Of a DNA stretch of 64,000 bases, positions 61,434-64,000 are shown one piece after another. Numbering within the stretch: position 1 is the stretch's first letter; each line of letters starts with the position of its first letter. The DNA comes from Duganella sacchari. Its GTDB lineage: Bacteria > Pseudomonadota > Gammaproteobacteria > Burkholderiales > Burkholderiaceae_D. Both the position numbers and the translations under genes were made by a program. Location: contig NZ_FRCX01000004.1 in NCBI RefSeq assembly GCF_900143065.1, forward strand, positions 310,001 through 374,000, read 5' to 3'. The notes beneath the pieces are model-generated. The model ran no database searches and was not told where the DNA came from. It saw nothing but the letters and a program-made list of their open reading frames with translations.

Positions 61434-64000
61434 TCAACCCTGTGCGATTTCCAGCGACAGTGATTCCGGCGCCGTGGTCGAGACCAGATGCGTGTGTCCG
61501 GCTTCATCGGTCACGCCTTCCTCATACGTGCCATCGGCAAGCTTGATGCGGTAGCGCTGATTAGGAACAGGCAGTCCTGTGGTTTCGTCTTTTACGACAA
61601 ATGCCTGGTCAAATAATTTAAGCCGCGTATCTGGCAGCGCAGTCGCTGCCACCGTTGCACTGGCGCCGCCTTCAAACACGTGCTGGCCACCCTTGACGGT
61701 AAAGCTGCCAGGGCAGGCGAAGGTGATGTCGCCGCCTTCCAGCGTGATGGAGGACTGGCCGGCTTGCAGCACGATTTTCTGGTTGGCCTTGATCTCGATA
61801 CTGTCGTTGACGGAGATGACCTTGACGGCTTTGTCGGCCAGGATTTCCAGCTGGTCGGTGTGCGCCTGCAGCGATACCGGGCCGTTGGCTGCAATCGCCT
61901 GGATGCCGCCCGCGTGGCTGAAATAGCCCGCCGCATTGGCGGAGACGGACGACAGCGTATGCTGCGCCGTCATGTGGATGTCGCCTTGCGAAGTCCATTG
62001 CAGCTGCTCGCCGGTGAACAGCACGGTCGATGCGGGCGTGGCCCAGTTGATGCTGGCCGGTGCGTCCATCAGCACCAGCGGATCGGCGAATTTTTCTACC
62101 GGTTGTGAGGCATCCAGATCGCGCGCGCCTTCCTGCGTCTTGCTGGCCTGCTGGCCGTTGACGGCGCCGTCGTGCTTACCTTTTTCTTTGGGATCGATGC
62201 GGGCCAGCATATCTTCCTGCGCTTTGGCTGCATCGGCACTGGACAGCGCCTGCTGCTGTTTGGCGGCATCGACCATGATGCGGCTGAGTTCACGGCCGGT
62301 TTTCAACGCCCGCACGGCTTCGGCCATGTCCATCTGCGTGGAGCTGATGCCGCTGCCTTGTGCGTTGCGCGCGCTGGTGGTGAGTAGCACGCCGGCGCCG
62401 CCGCGGATCACGGCCCAGGCATCGGTGCGCAGCTCAAAGCCGGAACCGCGATAGGCGCCGCGTTGCGCAGAGGCGGGCGCCTGCTCGATCAGATAGCCCA
62501 GATTGAGCTGGGTGGCCGCGCTGCTGGTGGCCAGCCGTGTGCGTACCTGGCCCGGCGTGTCGTCCAGCTGCCATTGGTTGTAGCCGCCGCCATCAAAATT
62601 ATGGCTATGGATGCCGGACAGCGTGCCGGCGTGGTTGGCGCCGGAATCCTCGCCGGCAGCGTAGGGCGGCGTGTCAGAGCCGGTGTACAGCTGGGCCACC
62701 ACCAGCGGGCGATCCATGTCGTTGTCAATGAAGTCCACCAGCACTTCGGTGCCGATGCGCGGTGTGAACTGCGAGCCCCAGTTGGGGCCGGCCAGCGCTT
62801 CCGCTACGCGCACCCAGGTGCCGCTGCTATCGTCGCCGGGGGCGCTGCCGTGTGCGTCGGTGTCGTGACCCAGGCCGCCAGCATTGGCGCCGTGGCCGCG
62901 TTGCCAGGCAAACTGGATGCGTACCTGATGGTCGCGCGTGGTGGTGGATACGGCATTGTTGGCGCCGACCACGATGGCGGTCTGCGGTCCGAGTGCTGTC
63001 GCAGCCTGCGGCGCGGCGATAGCGCGCGGGACGATGGGCACAGCGGAACGCACGCAGCCAAAGCGGTTGCGATACGTCCCGGCTTCCAGCAGGTCGGCCA
63101 GTTTCTGCACTTGCGACGTGAAGTTGTTGCGCGCTTCGTGGTCGACCCACAGCACGGTAAAGCGGTTGTCTTCCAGGTAGCGCTCATGCTGCGTGAGCGC
63201 GAAGGCGTGACCGGCGGCCAGCTGGCGCACCGCGCCTTCGCCTTCAAACACCTTGTTGTTCAGCTCCAGCGCTTGCAGCATCAGCTGGCTGTACTGGTCT
63301 GGTTCGCCGCTGGCGTTGGCGATGCGTTCGCCGCCGCCGTCGTACACGGGCAGCGACGGCAGTTCGCCCGCGTCCAGCGAAGATTCCTGTTCAGCGGCGG
63401 GCGCCAGCAATTGCGCCGGGTCCCAGCTGCTGATGCCGACGGCATTCGGCTGTACCTGTCGGCGTGCCGAAAACTGGTCAATGGCGTCGGCGCTATCGGT
63501 GGCGCGCACGCCGTGGAAACGGATGTCGGCGCTGCCCGGCATATCGGGCGCCTGCGCTTTGCTGTCGAAGATCACCAGCTTGTGGCGTGCCTGGCCGTCC
63601 TGCGTTTGCTGGTCCGGCTGGTCGTGTTCGAAGCGCCAGCTCAGGCCCTCGGAGGCCAGCAGGCGGGTGAAGAATTCCAGGTCGCTTTCGCGGTACTGGG
63701 TGCAGATCGCGCGTGGCGCCAGTGTTTGCGTGACGTCGAATTCAAAGCGCAACTGCGGATAATCCGCCAGCAGCTCGGTGACGATGTCCTGGGCGTTCAG
63801 ATCCTGGAAGATGTAACTGTCGCGGCGCAGGCGCAGCAGGGCCAGCGCCGGTTCCAGCCGCAGGCGATAGCGCGCGGTGCCGCCATCGGCGCCCAGCCAC
63901 GCGGCTTCGGTGCAGATGCCGTGCCATGCGCGGCGGCTGCCGTCAGCTTGCAGCAGGGTGATGGTGAGCTCTTCGCCTATGAACTGGTTCAGGTCCAGAT
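61434..64000 (-). CDS. vgrG: Type VI secretion spike protein VgrG, 5' end outside window
   Basis: About 855 residues are visible and the frame is open to the window edge, so the N-terminus is missing. The gp27-like part contains IGEELTITLL, YIFQDLNAQDIVTELL, CTQYRESDLEFFTRLLASEGLSWRFEHD. The gp5-like OB fold has VRIQFAWQRG and GTEVLVDFIDNDMDRPLVVAQLYTG. A DUF2345 region (near WATPASTVLFTGEQLQWTSQGD) and needle-like repeats follow. The last ~75 residues form a transthyretin-like domain (VKDETTGLPVPNQRYRIKL), a usual adaptor for effectors. VgrG forms the tip that pierces target cells. Confidence 0.92.
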   Translation of the reverse strand, partial: LDLNQFIGEELTITLLQADGSRRAWHGICTEAAWLGADGGTARYRLRLEPALALLRLRRDSYIFQDLNAQDIVTELLADYPQLRFEFDVTQTLAPRAICTQYRESDLEFFTRLLASEGLSWRFEHDQPDQQTQDGQARHKLVIFDSKAQAPDMPGSADIRFHGVRATDSADAIDQFSARRQVQPNAVGISSWDPAQLLAPAAEQESSLDAGELPSLPVYDGGGERIANASGEPDQYSQLMLQALELNNKVFEGEGAVRQLAAGHAFALTQHERYLEDNRFTVLWVDHEARNNFTSQVQKLADLLEAGTYRNRFGCVRSAVPIVPRAIAAPQAATALGPQTAIVVGANNAVSTTTRDHQVRIQFAWQRGHGANAGGLGHDTDAHGSAPGDDSSGTWVRVAEALAGPNWGSQFTPRIGTEVLVDFIDNDMDRPLVVAQLYTGSDTPPYAAGEDSGANHAGTLSGIHSHNFDGGGYNQWQLDDTPGQVRTRLATSSAATQLNLGYLIEQAPASAQRGAYRGSGFELRTDAWAVIRGGAGVLLTTSARNAQGSGISSTQMDMAEAVRALKTGRELSRIMVDAAKQQQALSSADAAKAQEDMLARIDPKEKGKHDGAVNGQQASKTQEGARDLDASQPVEKFADPLVLMDAPASINWATPASTVLFTGEQLQWTSQGDIHMTAQHTLSSVSANAAGYFSHAGGIQAIAANGPVSLQAHTDQLEILADKAVKVISVNDSIEIKANQKIVLQAGQSSITLEGGDITFACPGSFTVKGGQHVFEGGASATVAATALPDTRLKLFDQAFVVKDETTGLPVPNQRYRIKLADGTYEEGVTDEAGHTHLVSTTAPESLSLEIAQG

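Noticed and set aside
1..64000. CRISPR arrays, IS elements, prophage genes, tRNA or rRNA genes
   Set aside because: I scanned for regularly spaced repeats, transposase or integrase motifs and RNA gene signatures and saw none. VgrG resembles phage spikes but belongs to the T6SS family.

Overview
The window is GC-rich (roughly 60-65%) and densely packed, with overlapping start and stop codons throughout. Its gene content (RecBCD, Sbp/Mop, ETF-quinone oxidoreductase, an SDR/CoA-transferase block, a VgrG) fits a motile betaproteobacterium. Oxalobacteraceae-like Burkholderiales (Duganella/Massilia/Janthinobacterium type) is my best guess, but this is inference from gene style and not from a marker gene.

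Layout. 1-4.05 kb: end of recB, recD, and a convergent D-Ala-D-Ala endopeptidase. 4.3-5.6 kb: an sbp-mop pair (sulfate-type periplasmic binding protein plus molbindin) with a perfect 15-bp inverted repeat covering the mop start codon. 5.9-11.6 kb: single genes (GNAT, class II glutamine amidotransferase, a degenerate EAL protein, a small TonB-C protein, a Tat-type DUF882 protein, and an amino-acid ABC binding protein plus permease without an ATPase). 11.6-13.8 kb: a PAS-PAS-GGDEF-EAL protein that meets the flagellar cluster tail to tail.

13.8-47.8 kb: one almost complete flagellar locus. On the minus strand, from right to left, come fliEFGHIJ, then fliD-fliS-fliT-fliK-fliL-fliA-motA-motB, then flgM-flgN-(separate glucosaminidase), then flgBCDEFGHIJKL and a lafW-like gene. 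flgA (divergent from flgB) and fliMNPQR-flhB-flhA are on the plus strand. A FliK-C-terminus-like orphan and a monocistronic flagellin close the locus. The order fliD-S-T-K-L-A-motA-motB is that of lafB-C-D-E-F-S-T-U of lateral (Flag-2/Laf) flagella. Other features point to a secondary, lateral-type flagellum: FliM has no N-terminal CheY-binding peptide, FliG has a changed EHPQ motif, and fliO, flhF, flhDC and che genes are all absent here. Oddities include FlgJ split into two distant genes, an FlhB cleavage motif NPEH instead of NPTH, and an A+T-rich gap of about 630 bp where Flag-2 loci carry the regulator lafK.

48-52.9 kb: metabolic genes (ETF-QO, an SDR dehydrogenase, a PAS-LuxR regulator, 3-oxoacid CoA-transferase A/B). 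52.9-58.1 kb: a membrane protein with a C-terminal zinc ribbon, a DUF3857/transglutaminase membrane protein, and an HAF-repeat protein with a C-terminal anchor. 58.2-64 kb: a T6SS vgrG running off the window, followed on the same strand by an Ig-like putative cargo protein, a lipoprotein, two secreted or unknown proteins, and what looks like a frameshifted small secreted gene. No tRNA, rRNA, IS element or CRISPR array was seen.
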